Positions 1 through 5,827 of a stretch of DNA of 7,649 bases are shown here, in pieces. Position 1 is the stretch's first letter; each line of letters begins with the position of its first letter. The DNA is from JBGPBY01 sp041481485. Its GTDB lineage: Bacteria > Acidobacteriota > Terriglobia > 20CM-2-55-15. Under the pieces are notes generated by a model, which saw nothing but the letters and a program-made list of their open reading frames with translations, searched no databases and was not told the origin of the DNA. A program made the translations under genes and the position numbers. The stretch lies in assembly GCA_041481485.1 (NCBI GenBank), contig JBGPBY010000358.1, forward strand, positions 1 to 7,649, given 5' to 3'.

Positions 1-10
1 CAAGCTGTTT

Positions 11-45
11 GGAAAAGCCGAGCAAAAAACATGCTCGGCTTTTCC
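11..45. terminator. Strong stem-loop, probable bidirectional terminator
   Basis: A perfect 13-bp inverted repeat, GGAAAAGCCGAGC (11-23) and its complement (33-45), encloses the 9-base loop AAAAAACAT. The GC core is flanked by A/T runs on both sides, so each strand would give a hairpin ending in U residues, as expected of an intrinsic terminator usable in either direction. It probably ends a gene left of the window. It stands 32 bases before the open frame of the sulfatase remnant, so that remnant is unlikely to be read through from an intact upstream half. Confidence 0.75.
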
Positions 46-77
46 ACAGTTACCACCGCGTCGACGGCGGTCACTGA

Positions 78-347
78 CTCGGAATAAAGCTCGGGAATCA
101 AACACAACATTTCTTGTACTCCCTCGCCACGCAGAAGCAAACCAATTCGATCGCGTTCGTGCAGGTGGTTGACGAGACATTCGATGTTGGCGTCGACACG
201 CGGACGTCAGTGAATGAAAAAGACTACCAGGTTCCGTTCGCATTTAACGGCAAGATCAAACGGCTGAGCGTCAACCTCGGGCCCCCGCTCCTGACCCAGG
301 CGGACCAGAAGAAGGTGGCAGCAGCGATCGCCAAAACGAAAGACTAG
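78..347 (+). pseudogene. Arylsulfatase C-terminal remnant
   Basis: The frame is open from just after a TGA at 75-77 to the TAG at 345-347. The first usable start is a TTG at 114, giving 77 residues. The residues FDVGVDTRTSVNEKDYQVPF, then FNGKI, a hydrophobic strand and LGPPLLT, resemble the C-terminal subdomain of bacterial arylsulfatases (alkaline-phosphatase superfamily), which commonly end in a DETFDVG.DTGTPV....Y..PF.FTGKI...... LGP pattern. The catalytic N-terminal domain with its C/S-x-P-x-R formylglycine site is absent, and a strong terminator lies just upstream. The piece therefore looks like the stump of a deleted or rearranged sulfatase gene and should have no sulfatase activity. 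The family call rests on recalled motif similarity. The alternative is a small unrelated hypothetical gene starting at the TTG. No clear ribosome binding site supports that start. Confidence 0.6.
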
Positions 348-352
348 GGCGG

Positions 353-781
353 ATGAACAGTCAGGCAGCGTTGGCAGTAACTGTGACTGAAACGAGCCTC
401 AACACACTGAAGAAGATCCTCGCGTTCGCGGCAGTCGTGGAAATGGGCACTGGTCTCGCGCTGATGATCGATCCCAGTATGGTCGTTTGGTTGCTCCTGG
501 GGCCGAACCCGCCCGTCGCGGAAATTCCGTTGGGCCGGTTGACCGGTATCGCGATCCTCGCGTTGGGATTGGCGTGCTGGCCGAGCCGGCGGTCTGCCGA
601 AAGTGGTTTGTCGGCCTTTCGTGCGATGTTGCTCTACAACGTGCTGGTCCCGCTGTTTCTCGTTTACTTGTTCACGGTCGGTCACTTGGGTGGCGTCCTT
701 TTGTGGCCGGGCGTCCTGCTGCACGCCTTCATTGCGCTGTTGCTGGTCTGGACGTGGCGCAACGAGCGATGGCACCGATGA
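353..781 (+). CDS. Small four-helix integral membrane protein, unknown function
   Basis: This 142-residue protein starts at an ATG five bases after the stop of the sulfatase remnant, which suggests the two once formed an operon with translational coupling; the AGGGCGG touching the ATG is too close to act as a normal Shine-Dalgarno. Four hydrophobic segments are visible: about residues 22-50, 62-78, 91-109 and 113-135. Polar, charged linkers (around 78-90, rich in Arg and Ser) separate them, and a short basic C-tail (RNERWHR) follows. No catalytic or metal-binding motif is evident, and I do not recognise the family beyond a generic small DUF-type inner-membrane protein. If the sulfatase was its functional partner, that partner is now broken. 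Expression would depend on a promoter within the remnant or further upstream. Confidence 0.75.
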   Translation: MNSQAALAVTVTETSLNTLKKILAFAAVVEMGTGLALMIDPSMVVWLLLGPNPPVAEIPLGRLTGIAILALGLACWPSRRSAESGLSAFRAMLLYNVLVPLFLVYLFTVGHLGGVLLWPGVLLHAFIALLLVWTWRNERWHR

Positions 782-832
782 AGGGCTTCCCACCTCTTCC
801 GACTTTGCTTATAGCGTACCTGGTGTGCCGGT

Positions 833-1051
833 CGCGTTCCCAGCCGCGTTAGCGGCGGCAGGTCTCTTAGCCACCGGCGTCAGCCGGTGGTAACTTAGGC
901 CCAAAAATCAAATTAGCCGCGTAGCGGCGACAGACCAAGAAATTGCTGGACCTGTCGTGCCTTACGGCACTGGGTTTTTCGTGGATTGATATTCCACCGG
1001 CTGACGCCGGTGGCTAAGAGACCTGCCGCCGCTAACGCGGCTGGGAACGCG
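833..1051. repeat. Composite palindrome array with perfect 58-bp inverted repeat
   Basis: The 58 bases at 833-890 are the exact reverse complement of 994-1051, with 103 bases between. Each arm holds two smaller hairpins. Type A is GCCGC-loop-GCGGC (843-856, loop GTTA; its mirror at 1028-1041). Type B is CCACCGGC-loop-GCCGGTGG (871-890, loop GTCA; its mirror at 994-1013). A further type A hairpin with loop GTA sits between the arms at 916-928. Nothing in the space encodes a protein. I found no transposase and no clear target-site duplication at the outer edges (GTGCCGGT on the left, GCTGGCCC on the right), so this reads as a clustered REP-like repeat rather than a normal insertion sequence. 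Transcribed RNA could fold either as local hairpins or as one long stem. Confidence 0.85.
957..979 (+). terminator. Weak intrinsic terminator candidate inside the repeat array
   Basis: GTGCC (957-961), loop TTAC and GGCAC (966-970) form a 5-bp GC-rich stem, followed after TGGG by five T residues (975-979). It would end transcripts from the membrane-protein gene at 353-781 before the regulator gene. The stem is short and the U-tract is displaced by four bases, so efficiency is doubtful. Confidence 0.35.
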
Positions 1052-1096
1052 GCTGGCCCTGCGTCCAAACGCCACCGGCTCCCAAGTTCACAAAAC

Positions 1097-1117
1097 GAAT
1101 TTCCAGACCTGGAATTC
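1097..1117. promoter_or_regulatory. Operator-like palindrome upstream of the regulator gene
   Basis: GAATTTCCAG (1097-1106) and CTGGAATTC (1109-1117) are complementary apart from one extra T and are separated by two bases. The inner GGAATTCC (1111-1118) is itself a perfect palindrome. The site lies about 100 bases before the chosen ATG, just outside the REP-like array, in the stretch where the promoter should be. I could not assign a convincing -35/-10 pair next to it. A protein-binding role is inferred from symmetry and position only. Confidence 0.3.
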
Positions 1118-1128
1118 CCAAAATAGTC

Positions 1129-1148
1129 TTCTGAACAAGTTCTGAACA
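1129..1148 (+). promoter_or_regulatory. Tandem direct repeat TTCTGAACA, 11-bp period, candidate operator
   Basis: TTCTGAACA occurs at 1129-1137 and again at 1140-1148, an exact 11-bp step, so both copies face the same side of the helix. OmpR/PhoB-type winged-helix domains typically bind as head-to-tail pairs to direct repeats about 10-11 bp apart, and the next gene encodes a domain of that type. The second copy with its preceding G is also symmetric (GTTC-T-GAAC). Position about 65 bases before the ATG at 1214 fits a promoter-proximal site. Autoregulation is inference. Confidence 0.4.
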
Positions 1149-1213
1149 GCTAAGTCGTTGGAAGTTTGGGATATTTGCAGGCATACCAGTGGTGGTGTAA
1201 AGTGCTGTCCGTC

Positions 1214-3409
1214 ATGACAACACTGCCCAAATCTTCCTCACGCCTGCGTTTTGAATCCTTCGAGTTGCACCTGGGAACGGGAGAGCTGCGCAAGAATGGA
1301 CGGAGGATACGGTTACAGGAACAGCCGAGCCGCCTGTTGAGCCTGCTGGCAAGTCGCCGCGGCGAACTGGTCACGCGAGTGGAGATCCAGCAGACGCTAT
1401 GGGAAGAAGGCCGGTTCGTCGAGTTCGACCATGCCGTCAACACCGCGATCAAGAAAGTGCGCGAGGCCCTGGAAGACGATTCGGACGCCCCCAAAATCAT
1501 CGAAACGCTGCCTCGAAAGGGATATCGTTTTATTGCAATCGTCGACGTCGTCGAAGATCCGAGTCCGGTTGCCCTGGCCCCTGTTGAATTCGCTCCGGTA
1601 GACCAGATCGAGCGCGACGACGATAAATCGAGTTATTCAATCCCCGTGAGCCCGGGCCGCTCCAGACGGACCTCGATACTCGCCGCAGTGTTGCTGGGAC
1701 TCGTCCTCCTCGTCGGTGCTGCATTCTGGAATGCCAGAACGCCAGCCCCAACGACTGGACATGAAATGCGGGTCGAGGTTTTGACTCCTCCCACCGCCGA
1801 TCCCACTTCACTGGCGATATCGCCCGACGGCCTGAAAATCGTTTATGTCGCGATTACCGAAGGACGCCCGCAGTTGCAGTTACGCGAGCTGGAATCCGGC
1901 GCAGAACGTTCCTTACCGGGAACCGACGGCGCGCTGTTTCCATTCTGGTCCCCGAACAACCGTTCCATTGGTTTCTTTGCAGATAGTGCATTGAAACGAA
2001 TCGACATCGACGGAGGAATGCCCCGCGTGCTCGCGGACGCGCCGGCCGGGCGTGGCGGCAGTTGGAACAGCGACGATGTCATTCTCTTTACCCCCAACAC
2101 GGGCGGCCCGATATTCCGTATAGCCGCAACCGGTGAAACGCCGCCCGTAGCCCTCACTCAGGTAGCAGCTGGCAGCCATCGGCATCCGCGATTTCTACCG
2201 GATAACCGGCATTTTCTCTACTTCGTTACGGGAACTGGTGAAGCCCGGGGTGTCTATGTCGGAGATCTTCAGGGGACTGAAGCTCCCGTGCGTCTCGCGC
2301 TGCAGGCGGATGCAGCGGTGGAATACGCACGGCCAAATCACGTGCTCTTTGTGAGTCAGGGTGCGCTTTTTGCACAGGACTTCGATACCGCGAATATGAG
2401 GCTTTCGGGAGATCCGTTTCGAGTCGCAGAAGCAGTCACTGTCGATGCGGCGATGAATCTGGCGGCGGTTTCCGCGTCTGGCATGAAATCGATTGTTTAT
2501 CGAAAGGGTTCCGGAGGCGCCCAGCGCCAATTCATTTGGTACGATCGACGAGGGCGAGAAACAGAACATGTGGGAGAGCCGGATGGTAGTGGCGTTCTCG
2601 GCCCTTCGCTTTCGTCCGATGGACGGCATGTGGCCATGTACCGCACGGTAGACGGCAATGCCGATATCTGGCTGATGGAACTCGAGCGCGGCGTGCGCGA
2701 GCGCTTTACGATGGATGCCGCAGGTGAAGTCAATCCAGTCTGGTCGCCCGACCGCCGCCGCATCGCATTCAGTTCCAACCGGGATGGCGCCTACGACCTT
2801 TATGTGAAATCGATCTCGAATTCTGAAACGGAATTGCTGCTGAGAACCGCGGATCCCAAGAGCGCGTCAAGCTGGTCACCGAATGGACGCTACCTGCTGT
2901 ACCGGAATGCCAGCCCGGAATCCGGTTACGACATCTGGGCACTTCCTTTTGACGATGCAGGCAAACCCGGGAAACCATTCCCGGTGGTTCAAACGAAATC
3001 CGAAGAGCGCGAGGCGGAGTTTTCTCCGGACGGGAATTGGATCGCATACCAGTCCACGGCATCCGGCCGCTCGGAGATATACGTCCAGCCATTTCCAGCG
3101 GTGCCGGATTCCATTCTTCTTCCCGTCTCCACAAACGGCGGCGCTCAAGCCCGATGGGGGAGCAATTCGGAATTGTTCTACATCAGCCTCGATGGACAAC
3201 TCATGTCCGTCCAGATACACCCGCACGGACGCGAGCTTCGACCCGACCCTCCTACTCCATTGTTTTCCACTAACGTGGGTGGCGCCGTTCACAGCAACGA
3301 CCGGCAACAATACGTGGTTTCTCCCGACGCCAGGCGGTTCCTCATGAATACACTGACGGAATCTGCCTCTCCCATCACGGTGATCCTCAACTGGAACGGC
3401 AAACCCTGA
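1214..3409 (+). CDS. Membrane-anchored winged-helix transcriptional regulator with TolB/WD40-like beta-propeller
   Basis: From the ATG at 1214 the protein has 731 residues. Residues about 11-108 form an OmpR/CadC-type winged-helix DNA-binding domain: a strand pair with ELRKNGRRIRL, the helix segment PSRLLSLLASRRGELVTR, then VNTAIKKVREAL as recognition helix and LPRKGYRF as the wing hairpin. An acidic, Pro-rich linker leads to one transmembrane helix at about 153-172, preceded by RSRR, which places the DNA-binding domain in the cytoplasm. Residues about 190-731 carry repeated PD40/TolB-type blades, seen as SPDG-like turns near 203, 245, 466, 510, 554, 603 and 702. The end, ITVILNWNGKP, is like that of many acidobacterial relatives I recall. 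By family, it is a one-component sensor-regulator; the signal is unknown. Starts are ambiguous: a TTG at 1166 and a GTG at 1202, the latter with GGTGG six bases upstream, are in frame. The ATG removes residues unlike the domain start. It heads the following same-strand genes. Confidence 0.9.
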   Translation: MTTLPKSSSRLRFESFELHLGTGELRKNGRRIRLQEQPSRLLSLLASRRGELVTRVEIQQTLWEEGRFVEFDHAVNTAIKKVREALEDDSDAPKIIETLPRKGYRFIAIVDVVEDPSPVALAPVEFAPVDQIERDDDKSSYSIPVSPGRSRRTSILAAVLLGLVLLVGAAFWNARTPAPTTGHEMRVEVLTPPTADPTSLAISPDGLKIVYVAITEGRPQLQLRELESGAERSLPGTDGALFPFWSPNNRSIGFFADSALKRIDIDGGMPRVLADAPAGRGGSWNSDDVILFTPNTGGPIFRIAATGETPPVALTQVAAGSHRHPRFLPDNRHFLYFVTGTGEARGVYVGDLQGTEAPVRLALQADAAVEYARPNHVLFVSQGALFAQDFDTANMRLSGDPFRVAEAVTVDAAMNLAAVSASGMKSIVYRKGSGGAQRQFIWYDRRGRETEHVGEPDGSGVLGPSLSSDGRHVAMYRTVDGNADIWLMELERGVRERFTMDAAGEVNPVWSPDRRRIAFSSNRDGAYDLYVKSISNSETELLLRTADPKSASSWSPNGRYLLYRNASPESGYDIWALPFDDAGKPGKPFPVVQTKSEEREAEFSPDGNWIAYQSTASGRSEIYVQPFPAVPDSILLPVSTNGGAQARWGSNSELFYISLDGQLMSVQIHPHGRELRPDPPTPLFSTNVGGAVHSNDRQQYVVSPDARRFLMNTLTESASPITVILNWNGKP

Positions 3410-3448
3410 AAGTTCAGACGAATTCAGCATCAATACAGGGATAGTTCA

Positions 3449-3471
3449 CGGGCCGTGCATTGTGCGGCCCG
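3449..3471 (+). terminator. GC-rich stem-loop after the regulator gene
   Basis: CGGGCCG (3449-3455) pairs perfectly with CGGCCCG (3465-3471) across a 9-base loop. It lies 39 bases after the regulator stop and 71 bases before the next start. There is no T-run after it (GGAAGCAAA follows), so it is a poor intrinsic terminator. It could instead be a processing, RNA-stability or partial attenuation hairpin between the regulator and the downstream genes. Confidence 0.3.
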
Positions 3472-3532
3472 GGAAGCAAACTGTAGGATCTCGCCACTTG
3501 AGGCGCCGTTGTAATCAGGCACCATCAGATTT

Positions 3533-3538
3533 GGGAGG
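3533..3538 (+). promoter_or_regulatory. Ribosome binding site GGGAGG
   Basis: GGGAGG sits four bases before the ATG at 3543 and is the best Shine-Dalgarno match in the window. It decides the start of the 97-residue gene in favour of 3543 over an in-frame GTG at 3462, whose extra N-terminal residues are basic and unlike any signal sequence. Confidence 0.6.
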
Positions 3539-3542
3539 CCGA

Positions 3543-3836
3543 ATGCTAAAACGCATCGCTATCAGATTCCTGCTGTTTGGACTTGGATTTGCTTTGTCTT
3601 ATGCGCTCACTCGGCCCGAGAAACCCACGGCGGGGCAGCGCATTTTCGTGTGCGAGTACCGAGATGCGGAGCACCGAATCGTGATTGCCGAGAACCCAGC
3701 GGCCTGTGCGGAGAGACATTCACCGCAAATCAGGACTTCCCATTCCAGCTCGATGATTCCGGCAAGTTCGCGCGAACTCCGGATCGACAACTTCAACGAG
3801 GCGGTTCCCCATAAATGGCAAGACCGATCGTTTTGA
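3543..3836 (+). CDS. Small membrane-anchored or secreted protein, unknown function
   Basis: This protein of 97 residues starts at an ATG with a good GGGAGG four bases upstream. The N-terminus is MLKRIAIRF followed by a hydrophobic stretch to about residue 22 (LLFGLGFALSYAL), a signal peptide or signal anchor with the positive-inside pattern. The remainder is polar, with only two cysteines, C37 in FVCEY and C55 in AACAERH, spaced so they could form a disulfide outside the membrane; a Ser-rich stretch (67-76) follows. No family is recognised. Its 3' end overlaps the next gene by 22 bases in another frame (3815-3836), which argues for translational coupling and co-transcription with the CarboxypepD_reg protein. 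Downstream position behind the membrane regulator suggests, but does not show, that it belongs to the same regulated unit. Confidence 0.7.
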   Translation: MLKRIAIRFLLFGLGFALSYALTRPEKPTAGQRIFVCEYRDAEHRIVIAENPAACAERHSPQIRTSHSSSMIPASSRELRIDNFNEAVPHKWQDRSF

Positions 3837-5737
3837 GTTCAACACGGAAGCGTCACCGATGGCTTCCGTTAATTGCGATCCTGACTCTGCTTATCGCACG
3901 TGTCTTGCTGAAACCCATGCCAGGCGCAGAACTGCAAGTGCCTCAGCAGACTCCGGCAACTGGTACGATTCGTGGCATCGTCACTCGCACGGGTACCTCT
4001 GAACCGATTGCTGATGTTTTCATCTCTGCAATCGACCGAGGCGGAGGAGCACGCGGCGTGGTTGTTCAAACATTCGCAACCGCCCGTGGACAGAGCGGCA
4101 CAGCCGCGGCTCCACTCTCCACGAAGTCTGACCGAAGCGGGCACTTTGTTTTCGAATCGATTCCCGCCGGTTCTTATGAAATTCGTGCAGAACTTGAAGG
4201 ATACTTCGGGCCTGAATCCAACGGCACATTCCCAACTTATGTGAGCACTCTTGTCACGTTAGATGGCGGGAAACCGGCGCCGGATATGACGTTTTCGTTG
4301 ATTCCAGGCGCGACGATCGCCGGCCGCGTGGCAGAGGCCGATGGCCGTCCAGCTGTCGCCGCTGCCGTCCAGGCGTTACGAGTGACTTACCAGAATGGAT
4401 TACCTGTATTGCAGGCGGCCGGGACGAACTCGACCGATGATCACGGCGATTACCGTTTGTTCCGCCTGCCTCCGGGTGAATACTATGTCGCGGCCATCCC
4501 CGCACAGGGAGCAAGGGGCCGGGGCTTTGCCGGCGCACGGGGTACAGTGTCTGTTCCAGCTGGATCTGTGAAGATCTTCTATCCGGGCACCGTCGATATC
4601 TCCACAGCCAGGCCCGTCGTCATAGCCGGAGGCGACGAATTGCCTGGAATGAACGTTGATCTTCGGGATACCCACACGATCAAGATTTCGGGCCAAGTCG
4701 TCAATACCATACCGTTCTCTCCTCGTGTTGGTCCGAGAGGCAATGTCCAGACGACGTCGGTCCAACTGATCCTTACTCCTCACGAAAAGAATGTTCTCGC
4801 GGATCCCAATTCCACGAATGCAGCAAGCGTTGCTCTGGAACCGCCGGCGAACGGCCAATTTGAAATTGCCGGAATCTTGCCGGGATCCTATGACCTTTTC
4901 GCAAGGGTGCAGAATTTGAACGCCGTGGCCGATCCTGCGGTATTGACAACGCAACCCAGCTACTATTTTGGCCGGACGTCGTTCGAATCGCGCTTCGACG
5001 ATGTGCAGGGCCTCTCGCTTGTCATTCGCCCTGGCTTAGATCTGAGAGTCCATGTGACTGTAGATGGAAACCCCTCAGCAGCATCGGGCATCGTGCGAGC
5101 GACGCTCCAATCGGACGATGGAGCCCGCCTGATTCCGGCATACGCGCGAGGAGGAAGACAGCAGCCTATCGCCGATGCAGATGGAACAATCGAATTCTCG
5201 TCCATCAATGAAGGTGTCTACCGGTTTCAAACGAATATCTCGCCAGTTGCGAGGACAGCCGCTGCGCGAGGACAAAGCGGGACGGCGGTAACAACGAACT
5301 TTGCCGCGGCCTACGTCGAGGATATCCGGGAGAATGGCGTCAGCGTTTACGACAACGGTCTGCGCGTCGGCAAAGAGGCCCCGGGGCCGATCGAAATCCT
5401 GTTGAAGACCAACGGCGGCAACATTGCAGGTGTTGTGGTCGACTCCAAACAAGACCCGAAGGCGGGAGCCCTCGTGACACTGGTTCCGCCGGATGGCCGC
5501 CGGCAGAATCCAGCCCTGTACAAAACCGCAACCAGTGATGCGATGGGCAGATTCACCATTCGAGGCATTGCTCCAGGCCCATACAAACTCTTTGCCTGGG
5601 AAAATCTTCAGAACGGCGCCTACCAGAATCCGGCATTCCTTTCAAAATATGAAGAGCGTGGACGCGTCGTGAATATAATGCCGGCAACCACGACGAACAC
5701 ACAGATCACCGCAATTGCCGTTGAACAGGGAAGATGA
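3815..5737 (+). CDS. Exported multi-domain carboxypeptidase-regulatory-like (CarboxypepD_reg) protein
   Basis: This 640-residue protein has a basic N-terminus (RKRHRW) and a hydrophobic segment at about 17-32, so it should be exported or anchored with the bulk outside the cytoplasm. It then shows about five transthyretin-like beta-sandwich modules, starting near residues 50 (GTIRGIV), 168 (TIAGRV), 289 (IKISGQV), 409 (DLRVHVTV) and 535 (GNIAGVVVD). Most end in the typical D..G.F.F..IPAGSYE or GDYRLFRLPPGEYYV strand pair. These Ig-like modules are known as non-enzymatic, ligand- or partner-binding domains; no peptidase active site is visible. Unlike acidobacterial TonB-dependent transporters that begin with one such module, no plug or outer-membrane barrel follows. 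The peptide ARGQSGTA occurs twice (90-97 and 484-491) with different codons. GAGGCGG lies ten bases before the ATG, inside the preceding gene. A binding or adhesion role is the best guess. Confidence 0.88.
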   Translation: MARPIVLSSTRKRHRWLPLIAILTLLIARVLLKPMPGAELQVPQQTPATGTIRGIVTRTGTSEPIADVFISAIDRGGGARGVVVQTFATARGQSGTAAAPLSTKSDRSGHFVFESIPAGSYEIRAELEGYFGPESNGTFPTYVSTLVTLDGGKPAPDMTFSLIPGATIAGRVAEADGRPAVAAAVQALRVTYQNGLPVLQAAGTNSTDDHGDYRLFRLPPGEYYVAAIPAQGARGRGFAGARGTVSVPAGSVKIFYPGTVDISTARPVVIAGGDELPGMNVDLRDTHTIKISGQVVNTIPFSPRVGPRGNVQTTSVQLILTPHEKNVLADPNSTNAASVALEPPANGQFEIAGILPGSYDLFARVQNLNAVADPAVLTTQPSYYFGRTSFESRFDDVQGLSLVIRPGLDLRVHVTVDGNPSAASGIVRATLQSDDGARLIPAYARGGRQQPIADADGTIEFSSINEGVYRFQTNISPVARTAAARGQSGTAVTTNFAAAYVEDIRENGVSVYDNGLRVGKEAPGPIEILLKTNGGNIAGVVVDSKQDPKAGALVTLVPPDGRRQNPALYKTATSDAMGRFTIRGIAPGPYKLFAWENLQNGAYQNPAFLSKYEERGRVVNIMPATTTNTQITAIAVEQGR

Positions 5738-5762
5738 AATCCTGGGACTTTTCGTGCACAGC

Positions 5763-5816
5763 ATCAGGACGAGACCGGTTGAACAAATCCGCTTGCGGCA
5801 TGTGTGCCGCCCTGAT
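5763..5816. other. Nested stem-loop in the leader of the 496-residue gene
   Basis: GCGGCA (5795-5800), loop TGTG and TGCCGC (5805-5810) form a perfect 6-bp hairpin. It is enclosed by ATCAGG (5763-5768) and CCTGAT (5811-5816), which are also fully complementary. The structure ends 11 bases before the ATG at 5828, a gene with no obvious Shine-Dalgarno, so it could influence translation or act as weak punctuation after the preceding gene. There is no T-run. Confidence 0.3.
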
Positions 5817-5827
5817 AGACAGATTGC

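Noticed and set aside
344..793. 149-codon open frame on the - strand opposite the membrane protein gene
   Set aside because: The + strand frame shows four clean membrane helices, while the antisense product is a low-complexity Gln/Arg/Asp-rich sequence.
833..1051. Insertion sequence or MITE with 58-bp terminal repeats
   Set aside because: There is no transposase and no convincing target-site duplication, and the arms consist of the same small palindromes found elsewhere, so it is called a repeat array; MITE status is left open as a finding.
1166..1213. Upstream TTG start for the regulator
   Set aside because: It adds 16 residues (GYLQAYQWWCK and so on) unlike the start of winged-helix regulators and has no ribosome binding site; the GTG at 1202 remains possible.
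4400..4954. 184-codon open frame on the - strand
   Set aside because: It lies inside the CarboxypepD_reg gene, whose modules continue uninterrupted on the + strand; the antisense product is Arg-rich and featureless.
3543..5737. Toxin-antitoxin pair suggested by a small gene overlapping a larger one
   Set aside because: Both products carry export or membrane-anchor signals, and the larger is a multi-module beta-sandwich protein, unlike any toxin-antitoxin arrangement.
3815..5737. TonB-dependent outer-membrane transporter
   Set aside because: The CarboxypepD_reg modules fit the N-terminus of such transporters, but there is no plug domain or aromatic-ended barrel; the protein ends after a fifth module.
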